10,808 nucleotides of DNA from Bacillota bacterium (GTDB lineage: Bacteria; Eremiobacterota; SpSt-956; JAKJGF01), in NCBI GenBank assembly GCA_029555925.1, contig JAKPQU010000230.1:1-10808 (forward strand), written 5' to 3'. This document shows, in pieces, positions 1 through 6,071 of this stretch; the stretch's first letter is position 1; each line of letters begins with the position of its first letter. The notes beneath the pieces are model-generated. The model was not told the DNA's origin. It worked only from the letters and a program-made list of their open reading frames with translations, and searched no databases. The translations under genes were made by a program, and so were the position numbers.

Positions 1-15
1 CGTGACGCGTGACGC
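1..15 (-). repeat. GCGTCAC heptamer array, left-edge copy
   Basis: Two complete GTGACGC units (2-8 and 9-15) stand in tandem at the window edge; the array may continue to the left. On the minus strand they read GCGTCAC, the orientation found in the leaders of iorA and of the lysozyme-like gene. The array starts 14 bases beyond the tldD stop, so it is either 3' flank of tldD or the leader of a further minus-strand gene outside the window. Confidence 0.75.
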
Positions 16-29
16 GAGGACAGATTTTC

Positions 30-1403
30 TTAACCCAGTCTTGCTTTTGTTTTAATATGGGCTCCGCCTATGGAAACTATTACATCTTCTTTATATCTTT
101 TGGCACAGGTTCCCGGAATACTTCCGAAGGTATTTCCTACATGGGAAATTTCTTTGAGCAAATCGGGGACGAAACCTGTCATGGTTATAGGAGAATATAC
201 TTTTCCTGTATATTTACCGCCTTTTATTTCCCTTCCTATTCTGGAATTAACCTGTAATCCCCATCCTTTCGGGTCTTCCATACCGAAGTAACCATTATCC
301 ATGAAAATACCATAGTCTGTACTTTCAATTATTTCTTCGAGTGTATATTTCCCGGGAACAAAAAATGTATTGGACATTCTGGCATAAGGTTTTCTGGCCA
401 CACTTTCGCGGCGGCCATTGGCAGTTCTGGGAAGGTGAGGTAAATAGAGAGATGTGTAAAAATCGGAAATACCTCTTTTGAATACGCCGTTTTCTATGAT
501 ATAAGTGGGTTTTGCAAGCTCTCCTTCGTCATCAAAGAAATAACAGCCATACTCTCCTTCCAGTGTGGGATCATCTATAATATTTACATATTCTGGGGCA
601 AGTTTTTTCCCTATATATTGTTGTGCCAGTGCACCATCTTTAAGATAAAGATCCATTTCAACTCCATGACCGAATGTTTCATGTGCTATTATTCCGCTTA
701 CATCGGGACAGGTTATTACATCATAATAACCCGGTTCGATTTTTGTGGCACCCAGCATTTCTATTGTTTCTTTTTTTATTCTTTCCAGCAATGAGTTGTC
801 AATATTTTTTAAGAGTTCTACTCCCTGTGTTCTCCCTAAAATCTCCATATTATTAACAACTTTGTTACCATCTGACATAAACAGGGATAATACTACACTG
901 CCTCTTATAATTGTCTGAGTAAAATTTTTATATCTGTTTACAAATATCTGATCCTTAATCTGTTCCTTGTAAGCAACCCAGGCATTGACCACCCTTGGAT
1001 CCAGCTTGAGAAGCCTGTTCTGCAGATCTTCTACTATCTCTATTTTTTCTGACAATTCTACCTGCATGGGAGCTATAATAGTCTTTGTATAAAATTCCCT
1101 GTATCCTCCCGGCCCCGGATCTATAACCATGTCATTATCTCTTACCGTTATTCTTTCTAAAAGATCTTTTACAGTATTATAGAGATTATCCTGTGAACAG
1201 TTGGTTACAGATGCTTCTTCGAAGAATTCTCCGTTAAAGGCACTGAATACTACACCGTTTATGGCAGGTATTTCGTTAACATAAACTCCCTGTTTGTCTT
1301 TTCTTATTGTTAACCCTCTATGATAATCAGTCATTGCATATGCATAGGGGACTTTTTTTTCCATCATTTCTACCAGTTCCGGTAGCAATTTTCTCATTCT
1401 CAA
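30..1403 (-). CDS. tldD: TldD/PmbA-family metalloprotease, TldD type
   Basis: Predicted soluble zinc metalloprotease of the TldD/PmbA family, in which TldD carries the catalytic metal site and normally works as a heterodimer with TldE (PmbA), degrading small unfolded peptides or trimming peptide natural products. The 457 residues match the family length (about 450-480). The metal-binding HExxxH is present (H241, E242, H246 in HETFGHGVE), as is the late cysteine ligand (C433 in GTCAKR) and a conserved-looking YARMSNTFFVPG stretch (340-351); the active site therefore looks intact. No signal peptide or membrane segment is seen. The start taken is TTG, with AAAGAGAG ending 10 bases upstream (1414-1421); an ATG two codons later (1395-1397) is possible but lies 16 bases from that site. 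No tldE is in the window; the partner could be left of position 1. The leader contains an 86-bp structured repeat. Confidence 0.93.
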   Translation of the reverse strand: MRMRKLLPELVEMMEKKVPYAYAMTDYHRGLTIRKDKQGVYVNEIPAINGVVFSAFNGEFFEEASVTNCSQDNLYNTVKDLLERITVRDNDMVIDPGPGGYREFYTKTIIAPMQVELSEKIEIVEDLQNRLLKLDPRVVNAWVAYKEQIKDQIFVNRYKNFTQTIIRGSVVLSLFMSDGNKVVNNMEILGRTQGVELLKNIDNSLLERIKKETIEMLGATKIEPGYYDVITCPDVSGIIAHETFGHGVEMDLYLKDGALAQQYIGKKLAPEYVNIIDDPTLEGEYGCYFFDDEGELAKPTYIIENGVFKRGISDFYTSLYLPHLPRTANGRRESVARKPYARMSNTFFVPGKYTLEEIIESTDYGIFMDNGYFGMEDPKGWGLQVNSRIGREIKGGKYTGKVYSPITMTGFVPDLLKEISHVGNTFGSIPGTCAKRYKEDVIVSIGGAHIKTKARLG

Positions 1404-1413
1404 AAAACGTCAA

Positions 1414-1421
1414 CTCTCTTT
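1414..1421 (-). promoter_or_regulatory. Ribosome binding site favouring a TTG start for tldD
   Basis: AAAGAGAG on the minus strand lies 10 bases before the TTG at 1403 and 16 bases before the ATG at 1397. An in-frame TGA at 1412-1410 rules out any start further upstream. The spacing favours TTG, but the complementarity is modest. Confidence 0.5.
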
Positions 1422-1426
1422 CACTG

Positions 1427-1512
1427 ATTTATATGAGAATAATGAAGTTTGCGACTTCACTGGATACTGATTCTCATATTTGGTTGTGACCGCTCCGGTC
1501 ATATCTGTTAGT
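1427..1512 (-). repeat. 86-bp structured element, copy A (tldD leader)
   Basis: This stretch matches the reverse complement of 3888-3973 over all 86 bases with 9 differences and no gap by eye. It holds an outer perfect 10-bp stem (1431-1440 with 1470-1479, ATATGAGAAT/ATTCTCATAT), an inner GAAGT/ACTTC hairpin (1444-1458) and a separate TGACCG/CGGTCA hairpin (1487-1501). Given on the minus strand because it precedes tldD there, ending 23 bases before the TTG. It could be a regulatory RNA leader or a dispersed repeat; it matches no riboswitch class I recognise. Confidence 0.8.
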
Positions 1513-1623
1513 GAATAGTGAATGGTAGGTAGTGTCTTATTCTATTCACTTTTCACTGTTCACTCTAAATATTCTATAATAAATTTCTTTTTCCATTCCG
1601 AAAATTCCATGTCATTTTTAAAC
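1511..1623. repeat. Dispersed intergenic repeat R1 with paired heptamer arrays
   Basis: The left part carries tandem heptamers GTGAATA, GTGAATG, GTAGGTA (1511-1531). The right part carries their inverted counterparts ATTCACT, TTTCACT, GTTCACT (1544-1564), so the two arms can fold on each other. The following tail, including AAATTTCTTTTTCCATT and TGTCATTTTTAAAC, recurs nearly unchanged at 2625-2690 (repeat R2). R1 fills the rest of the tldD-amidase spacer beyond element A. No gene is seen inside it. Confidence 0.75.
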
Positions 1624-1636
1624 TTACTCTATCATA

Positions 1637-2437
1637 TTATGTATTATTTTCAGTCTTCATTTCATATAGCTCTTTACGTCTATCCTGAAAACATGGTATT
1701 TTTTTTCTTACTTTATTTATTGTATTTATTTCAAATTCTCCATATATGACTTCTTCTCCTTCTCCTGCCTCAGAAAGTATTTCTCCCCATGGATCGATTA
1801 TCATTGAATGGCCGAAATAATTACCTGTTCTGTCAGAGCCTACTCTATTTACAGCTACTGCATAAAGTTGATTTTCTATAGCTCTGGCCTGGAGTAAAAT
1901 CCTCCAGTGATTGAGACGGGGTCTGGGAAAAGCTGCCGGAATAGATAGTAATTCAGCTCCTTTAATAGCAAGGGCTCTTGCTATTTCAGGAAAACGAATG
2001 TCATAGCATATCATCGGGCCGATTGTACATTCTTCCAGCTTTACTACTGATATACTGTTACCATGGTTAAAACATCTGTCTTCTCCCATAAGAGGGAAAA
2101 GATGTGTTTTACAGTAATATCCGGCAATATGTCCTTTTGAATTAATAATATAACTTTTATTAAAAACCTGGGAATTGTTTTTTTCAGCTATACTTCCTGC
2201 CAGAATATTTACATTATATTCTCTGGCTGTTGACATCAGTATTTTTATGGTTTCTCCGTTTTCTTCTGCCAGATTATGCATTTCTTCAGGTATATAGCCG
2301 GTATTGAATAGTTCGGAAAGACATATTATATTGGCCTTTTGATTAACGGCTTCTTTAATGTTTTTTATAACAGTAGATAAATTTTTTTCTTTATTTCCAG
2401 GCTCTATATCCATCTGTATGGCTGCAATTTTTATCAT
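1637..2437 (-). CDS. Carbon-nitrogen hydrolase, omega-amidase (Nit2/YafV/MtnU) type
   Basis: Nitrilase-superfamily enzyme hydrolysing a carbon-nitrogen amide bond through a Glu-Lys-Cys triad. All three residues are visible: E42 (ICLSELFNTGY), K110 (YYCKTHLFP) and C144 (PMICYDIRFPE). The 266-residue length, the CYDIRFPE active-site block, the GRILLQARAIEN-like region (LLQARAIEN) and the terminal FQDRRKELY resemble bacterial omega-amidases, which convert 2-oxoglutaramate or 2-oxosuccinamate to the 2-oxoacid and ammonia after glutamine or asparagine transamination. Substrate cannot be proven; other branch members act on different amides. Cytosolic, no signal peptide. Transcribed alone from its own promoter (2447-2475); the ATG is only 9 bases from the -10 box, so the mRNA may be nearly leaderless. 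Repeats R1 and R2 flank the gene as direct repeats. Confidence 0.9.
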   Translation of the reverse strand: MIKIAAIQMDIEPGNKEKNLSTVIKNIKEAVNQKANIICLSELFNTGYIPEEMHNLAEENGETIKILMSTAREYNVNILAGSIAEKNNSQVFNKSYIINSKGHIAGYYCKTHLFPLMGEDRCFNHGNSISVVKLEECTIGPMICYDIRFPEIARALAIKGAELLSIPAAFPRPRLNHWRILLQARAIENQLYAVAVNRVGSDRTGNYFGHSMIIDPWGEILSEAGEGEEVIYGEFEINTINKVRKKIPCFQDRRKELYEMKTENNT

Positions 2438-2446
2438 AACTTCTTT

Positions 2447-2475
2447 ATATTAGAACATTGACCGCCATTAGTCAA
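2447..2475 (-). promoter_or_regulatory. Sigma-70-type promoter of the omega-amidase-like gene
   Basis: On the minus strand, TTGACT (2475-2470) is followed by a 17-base spacer and TAATAT (2452-2447), near consensus with ideal spacing. The start codon begins 9 bases after the -10 box, so transcription should start about 2-4 bases before the ATG and leave no room for a Shine-Dalgarno site. Confidence 0.75.
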
Positions 2476-2552
2476 CTAGGATAGTGTTTTTTTATAGCAG
2501 GTAGCTTCACTTTTACTGGAAATTGTAATTGATTTCATAAATCTATTAATTA

Positions 2553-2690
2553 GTGAAAATTGAGTGGTGAAAAGTGAAAAGTAAGTAAAATCTAGTTTTT
2601 TTTCACTTTTCACTTTTTACTTTTCACTCTGAATATTCTGTAACAAATTTCTTTTTCCATTGTATATAAAATCACCTGTCATTTTTAAAC
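2553..2690. repeat. Dispersed intergenic repeat R2 with paired heptamer arrays
   Basis: Second copy of R1 in the same orientation, about 1 kb away. The left arm is GTGAAAA, GTGAAAA, GTAAGTA (2567-2587); the right arm is CACTTTT, CACTTTT, TACTTTT plus CACTCTG (2604-2631); together they form a long AT-rich hairpin around TCTAG. The tail (2632-2690) matches the R1 tail closely. R2 takes up the middle of the 391-base divergent spacer 2438-2828; the rest holds two promoters and a GCGTCAC array, and no gene. Confidence 0.75.
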
Positions 2691-2701
2691 GCAATCAACC
2701 C

Positions 2702-2730
2702 TTGCAAATATCTGACAATTCTAGTATACT
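2702..2730 (+). promoter_or_regulatory. Sigma-70-type promoter of the lysozyme-like gene
   Basis: TTGCAA (2702-2707), a 17-base spacer and TATACT (2725-2730). Transcription would begin near 2737, giving a leader of about 90 bases that contains the GCGTCAC array and ends in a strong ribosome binding site. Confidence 0.65.
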
Positions 2731-2781
2731 CATAACAAATCTCTTTTTTATAAAAAATAATTTTTATTTCATAATATCCTT

Positions 2782-2802
2782 GCGTCGCGCGTCACGCGTC
2801 AC
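2782..2802 (+). repeat. GCGTCAC heptamer array in the lysozyme-like gene leader
   Basis: Three tandem 7-bp units, GCGTCGC, GCGTCAC and GCGTCAC, stand out as GC-rich in an AT-rich spacer. They lie between the promoter and the Shine-Dalgarno site, 10 bases before the latter, in the same orientation relative to the gene as the array in the iorA leader. Confidence 0.8.
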
Positions 2803-2815
2803 TACTTATAACAGG

Positions 2816-2820
2816 GGAGG
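2816..2820 (+). promoter_or_regulatory. Ribosome binding site deciding an ATG start at 2829
   Basis: GGAGG within AGGGGAGGTG lies 8 bases before the ATG at 2829. An in-frame GTG at 2820 overlaps this site and so cannot be its start. Confidence 0.85.
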
Positions 2821-2828
2821 TGAAGTAT

Positions 2829-3695
2829 ATGGGCAGTGGAATGGGCGGTGGTATTGAAAAACAGCAGCATTATTATACTCAGCCCGGGAAAGTTGCTGTT
2901 CACCAGCAGCAGATGCAAAAATCAACGGGACTGGCAGGTCTTACAGGAGGTAAATCTCAAAAAGCTGACGAATCGAAATCCAAAAGCGAAGATAAATTTG
3001 TAGGTGGCGGAGAGGGAGAGGCAACGGAAGGCGGAAAAGAAGCATCTGCACAGCATGGAGGTGCCCTGGTCGGTGGCTTCCTTAAGACAGGCTCAAAGGA
3101 AAGAAAGACAACTGTTGGTAGAAAAATGGCTTCTGACGATACAGAAGTGGAAGAAGATAGTGAAGTTTCCGAGAGCTCATCTACTTCATCTGTCAATAAA
3201 ACCAGAATGACCGGTACAAGAGCGGCAGGTGACGTGAGAGTTAAAGGAGTTTCCGGAGGCAGGAGACATTCGGATTCCGGTGATCTCACAGTTGATTTTA
3301 TAAATGACTGGCTCAGAATAAAAAAATCTCCCGGAGCCAAACTATCCCTTGGAGAGATCATGGCTGAATGCGGGCATGAACAGAATGTAGAGCCATTTAT
3401 TTTACTTGCCATTTCAGCTACCGAGACTGAATATGGGAAAAAAGGTGCCGGTCTGGATGGACTTATGGGCATAGAGGATATTGAAGGGCCGGAAGAACAG
3501 ATCGTTGAAGGAGCAAAGCTCTTCAGTCAATTAAGAGAAAATGACGAATCAGATGAGGATGCTCCTGTAGCCAATCAACTAATATCTGTAAACAGGGCCG
3601 GATGGTGTGATGATCTTAACTGGCATAAATCAGTGTTTAAATATTATCAGGAAATAAAAAGGGCATGGGAACGTTACTCTGAAATGAAATCTTAA
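2829..3695 (+). CDS. Disordered N-terminus plus lysozyme-like (glucosaminidase/transglycosylase-fold) domain protein
   Basis: A 288-residue protein from the ATG at 2829. Residues 1 to about 150 are low complexity: Gly/Gln-rich at first, then Lys/Ser/Glu-rich with an acidic run and a Ser/Thr cluster (about 103-125), probably disordered. From about 154 the sequence resembles lysozyme-like peptidoglycan hydrolase domains: an opening FINDWL helix with KSPG, then LLAISATETEYGKK, which lines up with the LLAIAGAESSFGK pattern; E199 would be the catalytic glutamate. A Gly-rich turn (GLDGLMGIED) and a final NWHKSVFKYYQEI helix also fit. I see no signal peptide or transmembrane segment, odd for a wall-degrading enzyme; non-Sec export or a non-wall role is possible. 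It has its own promoter and no operon partner. Family assignment is by motif only and moderately sure. Confidence 0.6.
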   Translation: MGSGMGGGIEKQQHYYTQPGKVAVHQQQMQKSTGLAGLTGGKSQKADESKSKSEDKFVGGGEGEATEGGKEASAQHGGALVGGFLKTGSKERKTTVGRKMASDDTEVEEDSEVSESSSTSSVNKTRMTGTRAAGDVRVKGVSGGRRHSDSGDLTVDFINDWLRIKKSPGAKLSLGEIMAECGHEQNVEPFILLAISATETEYGKKGAGLDGLMGIEDIEGPEEQIVEGAKLFSQLRENDESDEDAPVANQLISVNRAGWCDDLNWHKSVFKYYQEIKRAWERYSEMKS

Positions 3696-3735
3696 CTCTA
3701 AGGACCGTAACAGGTAAAATGGTATCTGTAAAAAA

Positions 3736-3874
3736 CTTCTGCCTGGCTGGCTCTGGAGAAGAAAAATTAGTTTTTTATATAGAATTAAAAATTAAATAAG
3801 GGCTAATTTATTGTCTGTAAAACAAATTAAATAAGGCAAATTATTTTTCTTCGTAAGAGCCTGTAAGGCAGAAG
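3736..3874. repeat. Large imperfect inverted repeat downstream of the lysozyme-like gene
   Basis: Two 31-base arms pair: CTTCTGCC (3736-3743) with GGCAGAAG (3867-3874), GGCTCT (3749-3754) with AGAGCC (3856-3861), and GAAGAAAAA (3758-3766) with TTTTTCTTC (3844-3852), separated by equal-sized internal loops. The 77-base centre holds a direct repeat of AAATTAAATAAGG (from about 3790 and 3824). It starts 40 bases after the stop codon and has no T-run after it, so a simple terminator is unlikely. It fills much of the gene-free stretch 3696-4049; I see no ORF there. Confidence 0.7.
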
Positions 3875-3887
3875 CTGATAAATGGTT

Positions 3888-3973
3888 ACTAACAGACATG
3901 ACCAGAGCGGTCACAACCAAATATGAAAATCAACATCCAGTGAAGGTGCAAACTTCATCATTTTCATATAAAT
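3888..3973 (+). repeat. 86-bp structured element, copy B (kinase gene leader)
   Basis: Inverted copy of the element at 1427-1512, about 90% identical. The outer stem is ATATGAAAAT/ATTTTCATAT (3921-3930 with 3960-3969), still perfect although one pair differs from copy A. The TGACC/GGTCA hairpin (3899-3913) and the inner GAAGG/CTTC pairing are kept. It ends 76 bases before the kinase start and faces it as copy A faces tldD. Confidence 0.8.
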
Positions 3974-4033
3974 TTACCTGTAGCGGTACTAAGGTTTTTT
4001 TATAACTGGTACGATTTTATAAAAATTGCTGTT

Positions 4034-4040
4034 AAAGAGG
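4034..4040 (+). promoter_or_regulatory. Ribosome binding site deciding a GTG start at 4050
   Basis: AAAGAGG lies 9 bases before an in-frame GTG at 4050. The longest reading would begin at a TTG at 4026, which is upstream of this site and has no site of its own. Confidence 0.7.
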
Positions 4041-4049
4041 TACTATTCT

Positions 4050-6035
4050 GTGGAACAGGAGCATAATGTTCAGAGAAGTTTATATAGAGGTTATAAATTA
4101 CATTCCAGATATGAAATAATATCCAGTATAAAAAGAGGTGGTATGTCAAAGGTTTATCTCGCCAAGGATTGCAATCTGAATTCACTGTGTGCCGTAAAAG
4201 AATTATTTGTTCATATACTTTTTTCAGGTACGGAAAAAGATCATATAGTGAAGCGCTTCAAGGAAGAAGCCGAATATCTTGCCAAATTGCGTCATCCTTC
4301 TTTACCTGTCGTAACTGATTATTTTGAGGAAAATTCCTATTATTATATTATTATGGAATATATAATAGGTAATGATCTTGAGTCCCTGTTGAGAGAGAAA
4401 GGAAATCCAGGACTGCCGGAAGTTGATGTTTTAAACTGGTCATTGAGTATAGCAGATGTTCTGCAATATCTTCATTCCCAGAGCCCTCCCATTGTTTACA
4501 GCGATCTGAAACCATCCAACCTGATGTTAAGAGCTAAAGACAGTAAAATTGTGCTGGTTGATTTCGGTTCTGCCAGGGTTCTGCCTCATGATAAGTCCAG
4601 GCTGACGGGTATCGGTACAGAAGGTTATGCACCTCCGGAACAATATGTAGGAGAACAGGATCCCAGAAGTGATATATATTCTTTCGGTGCTACTATACAT
4701 CATCTTCTGACAGGTAAAGGCCCTTACATACCTTTTGAATTTCAGCCTGTTAGAAGTGTGGTGCCTTCTATGAGTCAGAAAATTGAGCAGATTGTCATTA
4801 AATCACTTAAAAGGGATAAAAACAAAAGATATCAGACTGCCGAAGAGATGACAAAAGATCTAAAAGAGCTTTACAATCAGATTTATGCTCCCAGACATCA
4901 GGGTGTAACAATCTCTTCTTTTATTAAATCCCGGGCAGATGTAATAAAGAAAAGTTTTAAATATCTTATGAATCTCATAAAAAAATCGCCTGACACAGAC
5001 CATGAGAAGATATCTGTAATGGTTGTTGACGATGAATTTGATCTCAGAGATACTTCAGTGGAAATACTTTCATCATTCAATGATATACAGGTTATAGAGA
5101 CAGCAGAAAATGGTATGCAGGCCTTTGAGAAATACAAAACCATGGCAGCGAAGCCTGATGTTATAGTAATGGATGTATATATGCCGGAAATGGATGGTAT
5201 TTCTGCTACGGAGAAAATTACAAAGTTTGATCCATCCTGTAAAATTGTTATGTTAACAGCTCTTTCCAATCAGGAAACAGTTCTCAGAGCTTTTAAAGCA
5301 GGGGCAGTAGGATATATAGTCAAAGGAAGCAGAATGGAATTTCTTTCAGAAGCCGTGAGAGAGGCCTACAGAGGCGGTTCTCCTATAGTGCCTGAAATTG
5401 CCAAGGTACTGTTAAATGAATTTTTTCCGTCAGATCTGGATGAAGAGAAAAAGAAGAAAATAAAACTTCTGGAATATGAAAAAGCAGAACCTGAAAAGAT
5501 AGAATTGAATACTACCAGTTTACAGGCAGGTAATTTCTGTGATTTTTTGACGGAAATGTCTTTGAGTAAATTTACAGGAAAATTGAATCTGGTTTATAAG
5601 AGTTATGATGGATTTATTTGTTTTGATAAAGGTGAAATAATTCAGGCAGGTCTCGGGACTCTGAAAGATGAAAAGGCCATATACAGTTTCCCTTTATGGA
5701 GTGACATGACAGTAAAGATTGAACCGGTTCTGAAGACAAAAGAAGTTTCAGTCAGGGAATCTACAAATGAGCTTTTAATAAACTCTTTATCTGTATGGGA
5801 AGAATGGAATAAAATGAAAGATATTATAACGTCTCCTGAGAGTATTTTTAAAATTTCCCTCTCGAAAAATTATCAGGTAGTATCACTGTCATCAAAAGAA
5901 CTGGAAGTTCTGGCCCAGTTAAAGGGCAATACATCACTTATGGAAGTTGCCCACAGAATAAATAAGAGTTATTTTGAAACATCTGAAATAATTTATAATC
6001 TCTGCCTGATGGGTATAATGGACAAAGTCGAGTAA
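4050..6035 (+). CDS. Ser/Thr kinase - receiver - DUF4388/PATAN-like - winged-helix fusion regulator
   Basis: Predicted cytosolic signalling protein of 661 residues from the GTG start; no membrane segment is visible. Residues about 20-275 are a Hanks-type Ser/Thr kinase: glycine loop KRGGMSKVYLA, lysine in CAVKEL (K50), catalytic YSDLKPSNL (D152, N157), metal-binding DFG (D171) and GTEGYAPPEQY as activation and APE segment. A linker (about 275-318) leads to a complete receiver domain (about 320-442): acidic pair VVDDE (327-328), phospho-acceptor D375 in VMDVYMPEMDG, T403 and K425. Residues about 488-562 look like DUF4388/PATAN (FTGKLNL, ICFDKGEIIQAG, DEKAIYSF). The last ~65 residues (LSSKELEVLAQL to LCLMGIMDKVE) look like a winged helix. 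No histidine kinase lies nearby. The fusion would join Ser/Thr and Asp phosphorylation in one chain; targets unknown. Confidence 0.9.
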   Translation: MEQEHNVQRSLYRGYKLHSRYEIISSIKRGGMSKVYLAKDCNLNSLCAVKELFVHILFSGTEKDHIVKRFKEEAEYLAKLRHPSLPVVTDYFEENSYYYIIMEYIIGNDLESLLREKGNPGLPEVDVLNWSLSIADVLQYLHSQSPPIVYSDLKPSNLMLRAKDSKIVLVDFGSARVLPHDKSRLTGIGTEGYAPPEQYVGEQDPRSDIYSFGATIHHLLTGKGPYIPFEFQPVRSVVPSMSQKIEQIVIKSLKRDKNKRYQTAEEMTKDLKELYNQIYAPRHQGVTISSFIKSRADVIKKSFKYLMNLIKKSPDTDHEKISVMVVDDEFDLRDTSVEILSSFNDIQVIETAENGMQAFEKYKTMAAKPDVIVMDVYMPEMDGISATEKITKFDPSCKIVMLTALSNQETVLRAFKAGAVGYIVKGSRMEFLSEAVREAYRGGSPIVPEIAKVLLNEFFPSDLDEEKKKKIKLLEYEKAEPEKIELNTTSLQAGNFCDFLTEMSLSKFTGKLNLVYKSYDGFICFDKGEIIQAGLGTLKDEKAIYSFPLWSDMTVKIEPVLKTKEVSVRESTNELLINSLSVWEEWNKMKDIITSPESIFKISLSKNYQVVSLSSKELEVLAQLKGNTSLMEVAHRINKSYFETSEIIYNLCLMGIMDKVE

Positions 6036-6037
6036 GG

Positions 6038-6058
6038 GGGGCGGTCGCGAACCGCCCC
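6038..6058. terminator. GC-rich hairpin between convergent genes
   Basis: GGGGCGGT and ACCGCCCC form a perfect 8-bp stem around CGCGA, 2 bases after the kinase stop and 13 bases beyond the iorB stop on the other strand. It could terminate both transcripts, but no T-run follows on either side. Its near-total GC makeup in an AT-rich region suggests a dispersed REP-type palindrome used as a terminator. A short CCTGCAGG palindrome lies next to it (6063-6070). Confidence 0.55.
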
Positions 6059-6071
6059 TGCACCCTGCAGG

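Noticed and set aside
1427..1512. Element A considered as a known riboswitch.
   Set aside because: No conserved core of a riboswitch class I know could be recognised, and the two downstream genes share no metabolite.
1522..1749. Plus-strand reading frame over the R1 repeat and the 3' end of the amidase gene.
   Set aside because: Hydrophobic, low-complexity translation opposite a well-supported gene, no ribosome binding site, and half of it is intergenic repeat.
2782..2802. Tandem GCGTCAC arrays considered as a CRISPR array.
   Set aside because: Units are 7 bases with no spacers and no cas gene is present.
2957..3472. Minus-strand frame of 171 codons opposite the lysozyme-like gene.
   Set aside because: Pro/Ser-rich shadow of the Gly/Ser/Glu-rich sense frame; the sense frame has a promoter, a strong ribosome binding site and recognisable motifs.
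1427..3973. Segment between the two inverted 86-bp copies considered as a transposon or an invertible cassette.
   Set aside because: No transposase or recombinase lies between or beside them, no target-site duplication is visible, and the copies have diverged by about 10%; both look better explained as leader elements or dispersed repeats.
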